Positions 30,622-38,124 of a stretch of 38,124 nucleotides of DNA are shown one piece after another. Origin of the DNA: a bacterium. Its GTDB lineage: Bacteria > Patescibacteriota > Minisyncoccia > Phycocordibacterales > UBA1550. How positions within the stretch are numbered: position 1 is the stretch's first letter; each line of letters starts with the position of its first letter. The position numbers and the translations under genes are program-made. The stretch spans positions 1-38,124 of the forward strand of contig JAUSES010000036.1 of NCBI GenBank assembly GCA_030649835.1. The letters are read 5' to 3'. Below the pieces are notes generated by a model. That model was not told the origin of the DNA, searched no databases, and saw only the letters and a list, made by a program, of their open reading frames with translations.

Positions 30622-32034
30622 ATGACAAAAGATGAAATTATCAAAAAGATAAAGTATGGATTAGAAATTTCCAGCGAGCTTTCAGACCTTGAATTTAAGA
30701 CTGCAACGGATAATATTCCCAACGAGATATGGAGAAGTATTTCTGCTTTTGCAAATCGACGAGGTGGTGGGTTGATAGTTTTTGGAGTAGACGAGAGACA
30801 GAATGCAATTACTGGTTGCAATAACCTTGGTCAAATGCAAACTAAGCTTACTGAAGTTTTTAATGACAAGATGAGTTTCATTTTACGCCCAGAATATCAT
30901 GTAATTGAAATTGATGGCAAAACAATTCTTGCGGTGAATATTCCTGAATGTCCGAAAGACTACATGCCTTGTTACTTTAAACCCGTTGGTTTGCCTAGTG
31001 GCGCATACATCAGAGAGGGGAATACTAGTCGTAAAATTACTGACAATGAATTTCGTACTTATGTGGCAACGTCTAAAGAATTTCAGTTCGACCTCTCAGA
31101 GGCGCGAGGTGCTGAGAGGAATGATATTTCAACAGAAAAAGTCGAAATTCTTCTTACTCAAAGCGAGGAGCTTGTAAAAAGAGGCGCGGAACATGTTATC
31201 AATGATGCTGTTCTTGAGAATCTCGGAGTAGTTTCGTTGTTTGATGGTGGATATAAGCCAACCGTTGGTGGATACTTAATCTTTTCAAAAGACCCTCCTC
31301 AAAAAAGGAGCCCTTACAATAGATATGCAGTGAGATGTATCCACTATAAGGGAAGCGACCCATCTTCGGAGATTCTTGACTCAGTTGATGTAATTGGGAC
31401 TCTTGATGTGCAGATTGATGAGGCATACAAATTTATATTGAAGAATATCACAAAAAAATCTGTGATTGTTGGCACAAAAAGAGTTGAGAAATATGAATAC
31501 CCAAAGGAGGCTATTCGCGAGCTTGTTGCTAATGCTATTATCCATCGGGATTACAAGATTATTGAGACGTATACACAAATTAGGATTTTTCAGGACCGTG
31601 TTGAAATTACTAACCCTGGTTCTCTTCCTCCTGGGGTAACCGTAGACAATCTCAAGGAGGCACAGTTTAGTCGCAACTCAATGATTGCTGCAAGGCTTAA
31701 GGATATGAAGTATCTTGAAGAGTATGGTAGGGGAATTGATATCGTTGTTAAAAAAATGACCGAGTGGGGGCTACCCTCGCCTCTCTTTAGAAATACCGTT
31801 AATAGTTTTGAGGCTATATTATTAGGTGAAACTTACCAAGACATAAATGATAGACAAATAAAGATTATTGATGTTCTTCTAATAAAAGGACGCTTGGCGG
31901 CATCAGATTGTTTAAAAATATTAAAGGGAACCCCCCGAGCTACTATCAACAGTGACCTTAAAAAATTAAAAGATCTTGGTGTTATTGTTACGAAAGGTGC
32001 TTCTGTAAATACATACTACACCCTTGCTTTCTAG
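30622..32034 (+). CDS. AlbA_2 (Schlafen-type) domain and GHKL ATPase transcriptional regulator
   Basis: This 470-residue protein opens with an AlbA_2/Schlafen-type domain: SDLEFKTATDN near 21-31 and FANRRGGGLIVFGVDE near 43-58. A GHKL ATP-binding region contains AIRELVANAIIHRDY (297-311), with the Glu/Asn pair of the N-box, and NPGSLPPGV (331-339). A C-terminal winged helix follows (TPRATINSDLKKLKDLG). Such proteins are common near defence and toxin loci, where they act as transcriptional regulators. I chose ATG 30622 because 30586 would add an unlikely leader. It is probably a local regulator; its target is not shown. Confidence 0.88.
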   Translation: MTKDEIIKKIKYGLEISSELSDLEFKTATDNIPNEIWRSISAFANRRGGGLIVFGVDERQNAITGCNNLGQMQTKLTEVFNDKMSFILRPEYHVIEIDGKTILAVNIPECPKDYMPCYFKPVGLPSGAYIREGNTSRKITDNEFRTYVATSKEFQFDLSEARGAERNDISTEKVEILLTQSEELVKRGAEHVINDAVLENLGVVSLFDGGYKPTVGGYLIFSKDPPQKRSPYNRYAVRCIHYKGSDPSSEILDSVDVIGTLDVQIDEAYKFILKNITKKSVIVGTKRVEKYEYPKEAIRELVANAIIHRDYKIIETYTQIRIFQDRVEITNPGSLPPGVTVDNLKEAQFSRNSMIAARLKDMKYLEEYGRGIDIVVKKMTEWGLPSPLFRNTVNSFEAILLGETYQDINDRQIKIIDVLLIKGRLAASDCLKILKGTPRATINSDLKKLKDLGVIVTKGASVNTYYTLAF

Positions 32035-32149
32035 AAGCTTTTAGGAGCAATATAAAAACCCCTTATAAAATAACGTCAAAAATCAATATTATTGACCATT
32101 GCTCGTTGGGAGCAATTAGAGACAGTCGTGGTGGTGTTCTAACCAAAAT

Positions 32150-32446
32150 AGTTTAATCCTTCAATTTGCAGACGAGATGGAGAAAGTTGCTAAGGAATTT
32201 TATCGCGTATTAAAACCAGGGAAATTCTGCGCAATTTTGATGGGGGATACTCGCCGTAACAAAATGTACCAGCCTCTCGCATTCAAAGTTATGGAGCGTT
32301 TTCTTAAAACAGGCTTTAAATTAAAGGAGGACATTATCAAAAGACAGTTCAACTGTAAAGCCACGGGCTTTTGGGTAAACAAATCGAAAGATGCCAATTT
32401 TTTACTGATAATGCATGAGCACTTGTTTATTTTTCAGAAAATCTAA
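32150..32446 (+). pseudogene. C-terminal remnant of a DNA methyltransferase
   Basis: The open frame from about 32150 encodes about 98 residues. Its core, EKVAKEFYRVLKPGKFCAIL then MGDTRRN and TGFKLKEDIIKRQFN, is the C-terminal half of an N6/N4-type DNA methyltransferase. The SAM-binding and DPPY parts are missing upstream, where the frame breaks within about 100 nt. An ATG at 32177 could start a small protein, but it would lack catalysis. It is the decayed methylase of a lost restriction-modification pair. A 6-bp hairpin (TTGCTC/GAGCAA) lies near 32099. Confidence 0.7.
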
Positions 32447-32568
32447 AACAAGATAGGCTGGACAATAGATCTGCCAATCTTTCAAGTATTTGAGCAAATT
32501 TGATAGCATATAAGCATGGATTAACTTGCCTAAGAAAGCGAGCAATCCTCCTCCATTTCAAAAGCTTT

Positions 32569-33774
32569 ATGAATGACTTTTTTGTTAAAATAAAATCAGA
32601 GAAAGTGAGAATCGACAAAAGAGTCTTCCTTTCGTTGTTGGACCTTTCACCAATTAAGCAATACGTTGCATATGAAAATGCTCTGGCTAGTAATGAGATA
32701 AGTCTAGACGAATTAAAAAACCTTTCTGCTCGGGCAAATATTCCATACCCATTATTTTTTGCAACCAAGAGCAAGGTTGATAAGCAGACTAGAGATAAAG
32801 ATAAAAATTTGTTTTACAAACTCCCGGGTAAAGCTGAAATGCAACTCGGGTTTCGTGGATCTATGAAACCCAGAGATATTGAAATTATCGTGAAGGACTT
32901 AGGAAGAAAGCAGGAGTTTCTTAAGAATAGGGTACTGCCTACATCAAAAGATAATGCATTTATTGGAATCATAGCAAAAAGGGTAGCAGAAAGAGTATCA
33001 AATAAAAAAAATGCTGAAGAAATTAGAGAGTACTTCGAAATAAATTTAGGCGAATTGCGTAAAATGTCTAAGGATAAAGTACTGTCCTATCTATGCAACA
33101 AAATTGAAGGCAGAAACATACTCGTTTCATTCAGTTCGCATAATTATATGCCACAAAATATGTCCAGGGAACTTGGGCTGAGCGGTCTCTGTATTAAAGA
33201 CAAAAAATTTCCATACATATTTATAAATACACGAGATGGAGATGAAAAGCCGTTAATTCTTGAAACATCAGGACGCCAAATTTTTACAGTAATCTCCATG
33301 CTAGTAAGCATTGGTATGAATAAGTTTATTTTAAGCACAAAAAGCGGACAGATAAAGAAGCCTGCATATAAAAAAATTTTTGCAATTACTGGTGAAATCT
33401 TGATACCAGAAGCAGATCTGGTGGGTATTAACATTAAAAATCTTGATGGAGTAAAACACTACGCTCAGTCATTTAAGATTACTCCAAGTATGCTTGTCTC
33501 TCGCCTTGAAGAACTGGGGCTTATTAGTAAAGAGGTCTCTAGAGATTATTACCGAAAACTTTCAGAAGAAATTTTAGGGGTTGAACAAGGTACTCCTCGT
33601 CAGCCGTCCCAGGTCACTGGGTACAAAAAATATAATGGCGAGAAATTGTCTCGCGAAGTTACACATGCTTACGAAGGTAACAAAATTTCACATGATGAAA
33701 TAAAAAACATTCTTTTTAGAAAAGGAAAAATGGAAAGTACTTTGTTTCGAGAATATATTGAAAAATTTAAATAA
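32569..33774 (+). CDS. ImmA/IrrE-like protein lacking the HExxH zinc motif
   Basis: This 401-residue protein has the ImmA/IrrE layout. A helical N-terminus contains NEISLDELKNLSARANIPYP (42-61), a frequent companion of the domain. FPYIFINTRDGD (214-225) is the strand before the active site. The C-terminal reads ITPSMLVSRLEELGLISKE, typical of the family's end. Where HExxH should follow FT, the sequence reads QIFTVISMLVSIG (237-249), with no His or Glu. It is therefore predicted to be proteolytically inactive. Its gene is 5 nt before a PIN protein gene, the usual arrangement of the ImmA/IrrE plus DUF4411/PIN pair. A role as antitoxin or binding partner is inference. Confidence 0.75.
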   Translation: MNDFFVKIKSEKVRIDKRVFLSLLDLSPIKQYVAYENALASNEISLDELKNLSARANIPYPLFFATKSKVDKQTRDKDKNLFYKLPGKAEMQLGFRGSMKPRDIEIIVKDLGRKQEFLKNRVLPTSKDNAFIGIIAKRVAERVSNKKNAEEIREYFEINLGELRKMSKDKVLSYLCNKIEGRNILVSFSSHNYMPQNMSRELGLSGLCIKDKKFPYIFINTRDGDEKPLILETSGRQIFTVISMLVSIGMNKFILSTKSGQIKKPAYKKIFAITGEILIPEADLVGINIKNLDGVKHYAQSFKITPSMLVSRLEELGLISKEVSRDYYRKLSEEILGVEQGTPRQPSQVTGYKKYNGEKLSREVTHAYEGNKISHDEIKNILFRKGKMESTLFREYIEKFK

Positions 33775-33779
33775 TCTTT

Positions 33780-34178
33780 ATGAAGTATCTATTAGACACG
33801 CACATACTCTCTGCTAGCTTGATGAGCAGAGCAATAAGAAGGAATGACCTCTGTATTCTTCAGGAGGTTGCAGACGAGAGGGTGTATTCCAAAGAAGATT
33901 TATTAAGAATTCAACGTGCCGGCATAAAAATACTAGAAATTACTGATAGACACTTAGAGAAACTCAAGGATGTTTTGGCGGAACATGGTGATAATTTCGA
34001 TCTAATAAGACTATACACAGGAGAGGGGACGGCGGATGTCGTAATGCTCGCTTACGTTTTATGTGAGAGAGACACACCCGCAACTCTTTTCCCTGAAGAA
34101 TATACTATTGTTACAAAAGACAAGGCTCTAAGCCTTGCTGCAAAGGGATATGGGATTGCATATGTTTCGGGAGTATAA
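33780..34178 (+). CDS. PIN-domain protein (toxin-like, DUF4411 type)
   Basis: This 132-residue protein begins MKYLLDTHILSASL with Asp6, has GEGTADVVMLAYVL with acidic residues in the middle and TIVTKDKAL with the last Asp. This acidic set is the metal-dependent ribonuclease core of PIN domains. PIN toxins usually cleave tRNA or mRNA. It is encoded directly after the ImmA/IrrE-like gene, which is expected to control it. No SD is visible. Confidence 0.82.
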   Translation: MKYLLDTHILSASLMSRAIRRNDLCILQEVADERVYSKEDLLRIQRAGIKILEITDRHLEKLKDVLAEHGDNFDLIRLYTGEGTADVVMLAYVLCERDTPATLFPEEYTIVTKDKALSLAAKGYGIAYVSGV

Positions 34179-34213
34179 TAACTCTTGTTTTGAGGACCAC
34201 GCCCTCTCATCAA

Positions 34214-34600
34214 AGTCACTCTAGCGGAGTTGTATGTTTCCATACAACCCAAGGAATGACATATTTGTCGGGGAAGTCCAGGCTTACGCCAGTTGGTAAT
34301 CTGTTGGTAACTACCCCTTCGCAACCCTTTGTTTTTAAGCTACTATTGGTGAATGGTAGCTTATTTGTGTTATCATCATTTAGTAGCAACAATTGAATAA
34401 AAGACGGCCTAACCCCTTGGTGTTGAAACTCAGGATATGGTTGCAAAACCCGCTAGAAATTAAAGGACTCCCAGTCAGAGTCACTCTAGCGGGTCATATC
34501 GGGAAACTGGTATGGGTGGTTGTCGAAAGACGCCATCGCAATGGCTGGGAGCCTTTTGGTTACCCGAAAAGCTCCTTGTCGTTTTAAAATCCCGCTAGAT
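34214..34600. repeat. Cluster of TCTAGCGG-type motifs and hairpins
   Basis: AGTCACTCTAGCGG occurs at 34214-34227 and 34479-34492. CCCGCTAGA and TCTAGCGGG form an inverted pair at 34449-34457 and 34485-34493. CCCGCTAGAT recurs at 34591-34600. Other stems are GTTGTATG/CATACAAC (34228-34247) and AAGCTAC/GTAGCTT. The region 34179-34603 has no convincing gene. The same core stands beside the serine recombinase at 29107. It may be a site of repeated recombination. Confidence 0.6.
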
Positions 34601-34603
34601 TTT

Positions 34604-35497
34604 ATGTTAAAGAAAATCCTATATGGACTTGGAGGTGTATTCCTATTGTTCACAATAATGGGGGCTCTAGCTCCTGTTCCAAAGGCAAAAGTTGCTCAGG
34701 TTGAAGAACAAACAAAACAAGCGACCCCTAATGAAGGAATAAGCATGAACGCTGAAGCAACAACCTCAGTTCCAGTTCCTGTTGTTGTGAAATCTGAAAT
34801 ACGAAAGCAAGCTAGTACAAGTGTAGCACCACCAATTCTGCTCACTTCAAGTTCTACACCACAATACGCTTACTACTCAGTCGTGAGCGTTATAGATGGC
34901 GACACTATAAAGGTGAACGTAAACGGCGTTACTGTAACCCTCCGTCTTATTGGGATGGACACTCCAGAGACCGTTGACCCAAGAAAACCTGTTCAGTGTT
35001 TTGGGAAAGAAGCATCTAGTAAAGCGAAAGAGTTATTAGCTAACACCAAGGTGCGCCTCGAGAAAGACTCGACTCAAGGTGAGCTTGATAAATATGGACG
35101 CACTCTCGCATATGCCTATCGTGAAGATGGTTTGTTTTACAACAAATACATGATTGAGCAAGGTTATGCTCACGAGTACACGTACAACACACCATACAGA
35201 TACCAAGTTGAGTTTAAAGCTGCACAGAAATCTGCCCAAGAAAATGCGAAAGGATTGTGGTCCTCGACGACTTGCAGCGGAGATACTACGGCTGGTTCAA
35301 ATACTGCACCTCAGTCAGTGGTAATTCAGGGTGCTGGTAAATACTATACGTCTTCTCACTACAGCGCAAAATACTACTACCCAGAATCATGCGATGGGTG
35401 GCAAAGCCTAAGTGCCGCATACCTTAAATCGTTTGATTTGCTTGAGTCTCTGCTGTTGCAATACCCGACAAGAGTTAAGGGTCCTCAGTGTATTTAG
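34604..35497 (+). CDS. Exported thermonuclease (SNase-fold) family protein
   Basis: This 297-residue protein has an N-terminal signal or anchor helix (about 7-22), a Ser/Thr/Pro linker to about residue 88 and then a staphylococcal-nuclease domain. The domain contains VVSVIDGDTIKV, LRLIGMDTPE with the catalytic Arg and Glu, DKYGRTLAY with the second Arg, and AQENAKGLWS. A C-terminal extension of about 60 residues has a Tyr-rich KYYTSSHYSAKYYYP and two Cys. It cuts DNA or RNA outside the cell and could supply nucleotides to an organism with few biosynthetic genes. I chose ATG 34604, directly after the CCCGCTAGAT motif. Confidence 0.9.
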   Translation: MLKKILYGLGGVFLLFTIMGALAPVPKAKVAQVEEQTKQATPNEGISMNAEATTSVPVPVVVKSEIRKQASTSVAPPILLTSSSTPQYAYYSVVSVIDGDTIKVNVNGVTVTLRLIGMDTPETVDPRKPVQCFGKEASSKAKELLANTKVRLEKDSTQGELDKYGRTLAYAYREDGLFYNKYMIEQGYAHEYTYNTPYRYQVEFKAAQKSAQENAKGLWSSTTCSGDTTAGSNTAPQSVVIQGAGKYYTSSHYSAKYYYPESCDGWQSLSAAYLKSFDLLESLLLQYPTRVKGPQCI

Positions 35498-35569
35498 TTT
35501 CGTTCATTACCACAGTAAACTCTTCTTTCTGTGTTCACGGCCAAACATTTGAATTTCTCGGTCAATTAC

Positions 35570-36082
35570 TTACTCAGTAAAGCGACCGTCTTTATTCTTA
35601 TCAACATAGAAGGACTGGTTGCATGACACACAAAACATATGTCTCGGCTCATTGGGGTCATCGGGACTCCCGTCCATCGTAATGAACTCCGCTAAGTTTC
35701 TCATGTCCTCAGACGCTTTATTGATTTTTCTCATGTCCTCCTCATTAAATCGGCGCTGAGCATCCTTGAGGGGATTAGAATGTTCAATAACAACTTTTCT
35801 AGTTTTTGGTTTGTATCGCGGTGAGCTGTGGCTCAGCACGTACTTAATTGCCTCCATCTTCTTTTCCTTCACGTTAATCATAAGTGCGTGCTCTGCAACA
35901 TCACAGTTATTCTCTCTTCCAATTCGTATGGCCTTAGTCGCATCTTTCTTGAATTCCTTATCACTTTCTTTCCACCGATAGAAAGTAGATTTATCAACGC
36001 CAACCTTCAGACAAGCAAGGTATACATTCCCGCTCTTCTCGAGTTCTCGAATGAGTTTTTGTCTTGTCTTTAGGTCAATCAT
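35570..36082 (-). CDS. Terminase-small-subunit-like HTH protein
   Basis: This 170-residue protein has an N-terminal helix-turn-helix (VYLACLKVGVDKSTFYRWKE, 20-39) followed by helices and basic stretches, like small terminase subunits or DNA-binding proteins of phages. The tail carries CVSC. It starts 1 nt after the stop of the ParB-methyltransferase gene and is co-transcribed with it. The large terminase subunit is not in the window. A phage remnant is likely. Confidence 0.65.
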   Translation of the reverse strand: MIDLKTRQKLIRELEKSGNVYLACLKVGVDKSTFYRWKESDKEFKKDATKAIRIGRENNCDVAEHALMINVKEKKMEAIKYVLSHSSPRYKPKTRKVVIEHSNPLKDAQRRFNEEDMRKINKASEDMRNLAEFITMDGSPDDPNEPRHMFCVSCNQSFYVDKNKDGRFTE

Positions 36083-36083
36083 A

Positions 36084-37412
36084 CTAGTTTATTTTCTCCG
36101 GTTTCTTTCCTGTTTCCATTTCCCATCGGCGCAAGATAACTTGTGCATATACGGGAGACTTTTCCATCAAGTAGCACTGGCGCTTCATCTTAACGGAAGC
36201 AATAAGTGTCGACCCGCTTCCTCCGAATGGCTCCACAATTAAGTCATCACGCTTGGTGAGTACTTTGATGTAAGGCATAAGAATCTCAAGTGGTTTCGTC
36301 CCAAAGATGATTCCTTGACCTGATGATTTCTCGTCTGCTGATTTGAAATCGATGAAATCAGTTGGACAGATTTTCTTTCCTTTCTCGTAAGACTCCCAAT
36401 GTGGTTTCCCAGAAATAGCGTAGAGTGCTGTCTCGTATTCGTTTTCCAGAAGTTCGTCTTCCTCAAGGTTCTGAACAGCCACGTCCTCTGTTGCGCCAAC
36501 CATTGCGATGTCGTGCTTATTAAAGAACTTTCCTTTTGCAGAAAATCCTTGAACGCGATTTGGCACGTGCCACACTATCATGTTCTTAACCTTCCAGTAC
36601 TTCTCCATCTCGTTCCAAATTGTTCGAATGTTTTTCCAGTTTTCATACACAATGATGACAAAACTTTCCTTTGAAACTTTACTAATGTTTCCCATCCAAA
36701 GTTCGGTAAAGTTGTCGGGGAGAACATCTGTCTCAAGGTAACGCCTGTTTTTCTTTGCACCGAATCCTGTAGTGACGCCGTCTTGTTGTTTTGTTTTACC
36801 TCTAAGGTAATCAAGAATATATGGTGGGTCAGTGAAGCACATATCAGCTTTGCGGTCGCCCATGAGTTTCATCATGTCTGCCTCGATTGTTGAGTCGCCA
36901 CAAAGAAGTCGTGATCCGTTGAGCTCATAAATATCACCCTTTTGCACAGTGATTTCTTGAATGTTGAGTTTCTCGAGCTCCTTGTTTATATCGAATTGCT
37001 CGGTGTTTTCTTCGGCGGGGAATATATCGTCGAGATCCTGGCTATCGAATCCAATGTCTGCAAGAAACGTTTCATCAAATTGCGCGAGGAGCTCCAAGTC
37101 AAATTCACCCGTGTTTTTGTTGAGGCGAATATTGAGTTCCTTTTCCTTCTGTATATCAGGAATGTTTACATACACAACAGGGACTGTTTCAAACTTTAAT
37201 TCCCCAGCAACCTCCAACCTAAAGTGTCCTCCGATAACAATGTTATTTCGTTCATGTGCTGAGTTGACGATAATCGGATCTACTAATCCGAAACGAATCA
37301 TAGATTCTTTTAACTGTGCAGACTGCTCCTTGTTATGCTTGCGTGGATTATATTCAGATGCATGAAGATCTGTTATTGGAACTTCAACGATTACGATTTT
37401 TTCTTTTTCCAT
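36084..37412 (-). CDS. ParB-like nuclease domain fused to DNA methyltransferase
   Basis: This 442-residue protein starts with a ParB/Sulfiredoxin-type domain: ITDLHASEYNPRKHNKEQ at 13-30 and IVIGGHFRLEVAGEL at 58-72. It continues with a class-beta DNA methyltransferase carrying DPPY (195-198), and near the C-terminus VEPFGGSGSTLIA, the SAM-binding FxGxG motif. This fusion is typical of phages and mobile elements, where it modifies adenine or cytosine. A 17-bp inverted repeat is centred just upstream of the start. Its specificity cannot be read from sequence. It is not a Dam-like enzyme and gives no hint of self-protection against DpnI. Confidence 0.9.
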   Translation of the reverse strand: MEKEKIVIVEVPITDLHASEYNPRKHNKEQSAQLKESMIRFGLVDPIIVNSAHERNNIVIGGHFRLEVAGELKFETVPVVYVNIPDIQKEKELNIRLNKNTGEFDLELLAQFDETFLADIGFDSQDLDDIFPAEENTEQFDINKELEKLNIQEITVQKGDIYELNGSRLLCGDSTIEADMMKLMGDRKADMCFTDPPYILDYLRGKTKQQDGVTTGFGAKKNRRYLETDVLPDNFTELWMGNISKVSKESFVIIVYENWKNIRTIWNEMEKYWKVKNMIVWHVPNRVQGFSAKGKFFNKHDIAMVGATEDVAVQNLEEDELLENEYETALYAISGKPHWESYEKGKKICPTDFIDFKSADEKSSGQGIIFGTKPLEILMPYIKVLTKRDDLIVEPFGGSGSTLIASVKMKRQCYLMEKSPVYAQVILRRWEMETGKKPEKIN

Positions 37413-37413
37413 A

Positions 37414-37459
37414 TGTTTGTTTAAATTAACTGCTAGTAATATGTTAATTCAAACAAACA
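37414..37459 (-). promoter_or_regulatory. Inverted-repeat operator at the methyltransferase start
   Basis: TGTTTGTTTAAATTAAC (37414-37430) and its inverted copy at 37443-37459 match at 16 of 17 positions with a 12-nt spacer. It lies directly upstream of the ATG at 37412, overlapping the expected promoter. A repressor site is likely. Confidence 0.65.
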
Positions 37460-37503
37460 GGTCGCTACGCTTTCAATACGCTCTTGATGATTTTGGGAAT
37501 TTA

Positions 37504-37530
37504 AAATACCGCCTATATTAGGCGGTATTT
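37504..37530. terminator. Bidirectional intrinsic terminator
   Basis: A perfect 12-bp stem (37504-37515 with 37519-37530) has loop TAT and A/T-rich ends. It lies just beyond the stop of the 98-residue gene on the minus strand. Confidence 0.8.
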
Positions 37531-37566
37531 ATATAAGTTATCCACAAGGCAAGGGTGTATCGAAGA

Positions 37567-37863
37567 CTATACGTTTACTACTCTTATTTCTGGGTTGATG
37601 CGATATCCGCTACCAGCCTCTCCTTTAAACAGCTCTTTGTCTGTATCAAATTTTTTCTTAAAAAGAAGACTTATCTTTTGGATTTCACTTATTGTAAGTT
37701 TAGTATTCGGTTTCTCCGCAAATTTTGCAAGAAGGTTTGTAGGCACAAATCCTTTATTCATGCATAGCGCGGAGACAATCTTTTCTCGAGCACTCCCTTT
37801 TTTTATTTTGTACAAACAGTCAGACCCTTTCTCAAAAAGAGTATTATTTTGCTGGTCATACAT
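37567..37863 (-). CDS. Small protein, possibly winged-helix
   Basis: This 98-residue basic protein has a C-terminal stretch, LTISEIQKISLLFKKKF followed by GEAGSGYRINPEIRVV. It resembles the recognition helix and wing (GxGYR) of OmpR-type DNA-binding domains. It could bind the operator at 37414-37459 next door, but this is inference. No receiver or other domain is present. There is a weak TATTAG-like box before the start. Confidence 0.6.
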   Translation of the reverse strand: MYDQQNNTLFEKGSDCLYKIKKGSAREKIVSALCMNKGFVPTNLLAKFAEKPNTKLTISEIQKISLLFKKKFDTDKELFKGEAGSGYRINPEIRVVNV

Positions 37864-37997
37864 AAGTACTAATAGTTCTTGCGTTCGTGGCTGATTAATC
37901 TGTGACTGTTCAAGAACATACTAAGCCCACCATTTTGCTGCACGAGATGTTTCTGGGTCACCTACTAAGGAATTCCCCCCTCTGTTAAAACTCGTTT

Positions 37998-38056
37998 CCC
38001 TGCGGTCTCTGCCGCAGGGTCCTTGTAGGAAAGTCAGAAAACCCTCGGTTTTCTGA
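37998..38056. repeat. Two hairpins upstream of the transposase
   Basis: CCCTGCGG/CCGCAGGG (37998-38005 with 38012-38019) and TCAGAAAACC/GGTTTTCTGA (38034-38043 with 38047-38056, loop CTC) are perfect stems. Such hairpins next to a Y1 transposase can be its left-end recognition structure. No gene is visible in 37864-38070. Confidence 0.6.
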
Positions 38057-38058
38057 TG

Positions 38059-38064
38059 TATACT
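38059..38064 (+). promoter_or_regulatory. -10 box of the transposase, leaderless spacing
   Basis: TATACT ends 6 nt before ATG 38071. Confidence 0.5.
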
Positions 38065-38070
38065 GTGCCC

Positions 38071-38124
38071 ATGACTCTTCAAAAAGGTTACCACTGTGCG
38101 TACGAAACTCACTACCACATCGTG
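38071..38124 (+). CDS. IS200/IS605-type Y1 transposase, 5' end only
   Basis: The 18 visible residues, MTLQKGYHCAYETHYHIV, include the N-terminal strand and the HYH (HUH) motif typical of Y1 transposases and RAYT proteins. The catalytic Tyr lies beyond the window edge. Two hairpins upstream fit a left-end structure. A REP-associated (RAYT) identity is possible because palindromic repeats are present in the window. Confidence 0.75.
   Translation, partial: MTLQKGYHCAYETHYHIV

Noticed and set aside
32035-32149. Intact 5' part of the methyltransferase
   Set aside because: No frame through this stretch carries DPPY or FxGxG, so the gene is truncated.
37921-38118. Minus-strand 65-residue ORF
   Set aside because: It runs through two perfect hairpins and across the transposase start; no start signal or family.

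Overview
The window reads like a chromosomal segment of a small-genome bacterium of the Patescibacteria (Candidate Phyla Radiation), most likely a Parcubacteria relative. The basis is a compact type IV pilus operon (pilM, pilN, pilO), many short single-span membrane proteins of unknown function, a DKNYY-repeat protein, and many genes with no ribosome binding site whose -10 hexamer sits 6-7 nt before the start codon. UGA is used as a normal stop (for example at 1941-1943, just before a strong terminator), which argues against the UGA-recoding Gracilibacteria/Absconditabacteria. The lineage is inference; no rRNA is present.

Layout. (a) 1-6498, core-like: tRNA-Ser(UGA), ruvX, a hypothetical gene behind a consensus promoter, a small MetRS-type tRNA-binding protein carrying an in-frame hairpin array, a DedA membrane protein, the pilus operon with a structured 255-bp element between pilN and pilO, and tRNA-Arg(UCU). 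(b) 6499-20400, a modular island beginning at the tRNA-Arg 3' end. Copies of a 153-bp repeat whose core matches the tRNA-Arg 3' end and flank lie between gene modules: a minus-strand Fic plus primase-helicase operon; a seven-gene surface/membrane operon with DKNYY and VanZ proteins; and a three-gene ABC-2 exporter plus a NUDIX hydrolase. (c) 20490-27673, a metabolic cluster: FAD oxidoreductase, APH-like kinase, transketolase, small alpha/beta hydrolase, HDAC-fold deacetylase and a 452-residue unknown. Several of these genes carry strong ribosome binding sites and tidy intrinsic terminators, unlike their neighbours. (d) 27765-34600, a mobile and defence region: large serine recombinase, DpnI-like methyl-directed nuclease, nucleotidyltransferase, AlbA/ATPase regulator, a DNA methyltransferase remnant, and a protease-dead ImmA/IrrE protein paired with a PIN protein. 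It is bordered by repeats of a short TCTAGCGG-type motif. (e) 34604-38124: secreted thermonuclease, a phage-type ParB-methyltransferase plus terminase-small-like pair under an inverted-repeat operator, a small winged-helix-like protein, and the start of an IS200-type transposase running off the right edge.

The most interesting signals are the tRNA-Arg-derived repeat at the module boundaries, the Fic/primase-helicase operon bounded by near-identical direct repeats, the apparently leaderless promoter architecture, and the metabolic cluster. All functions come from motif reading without database searches.
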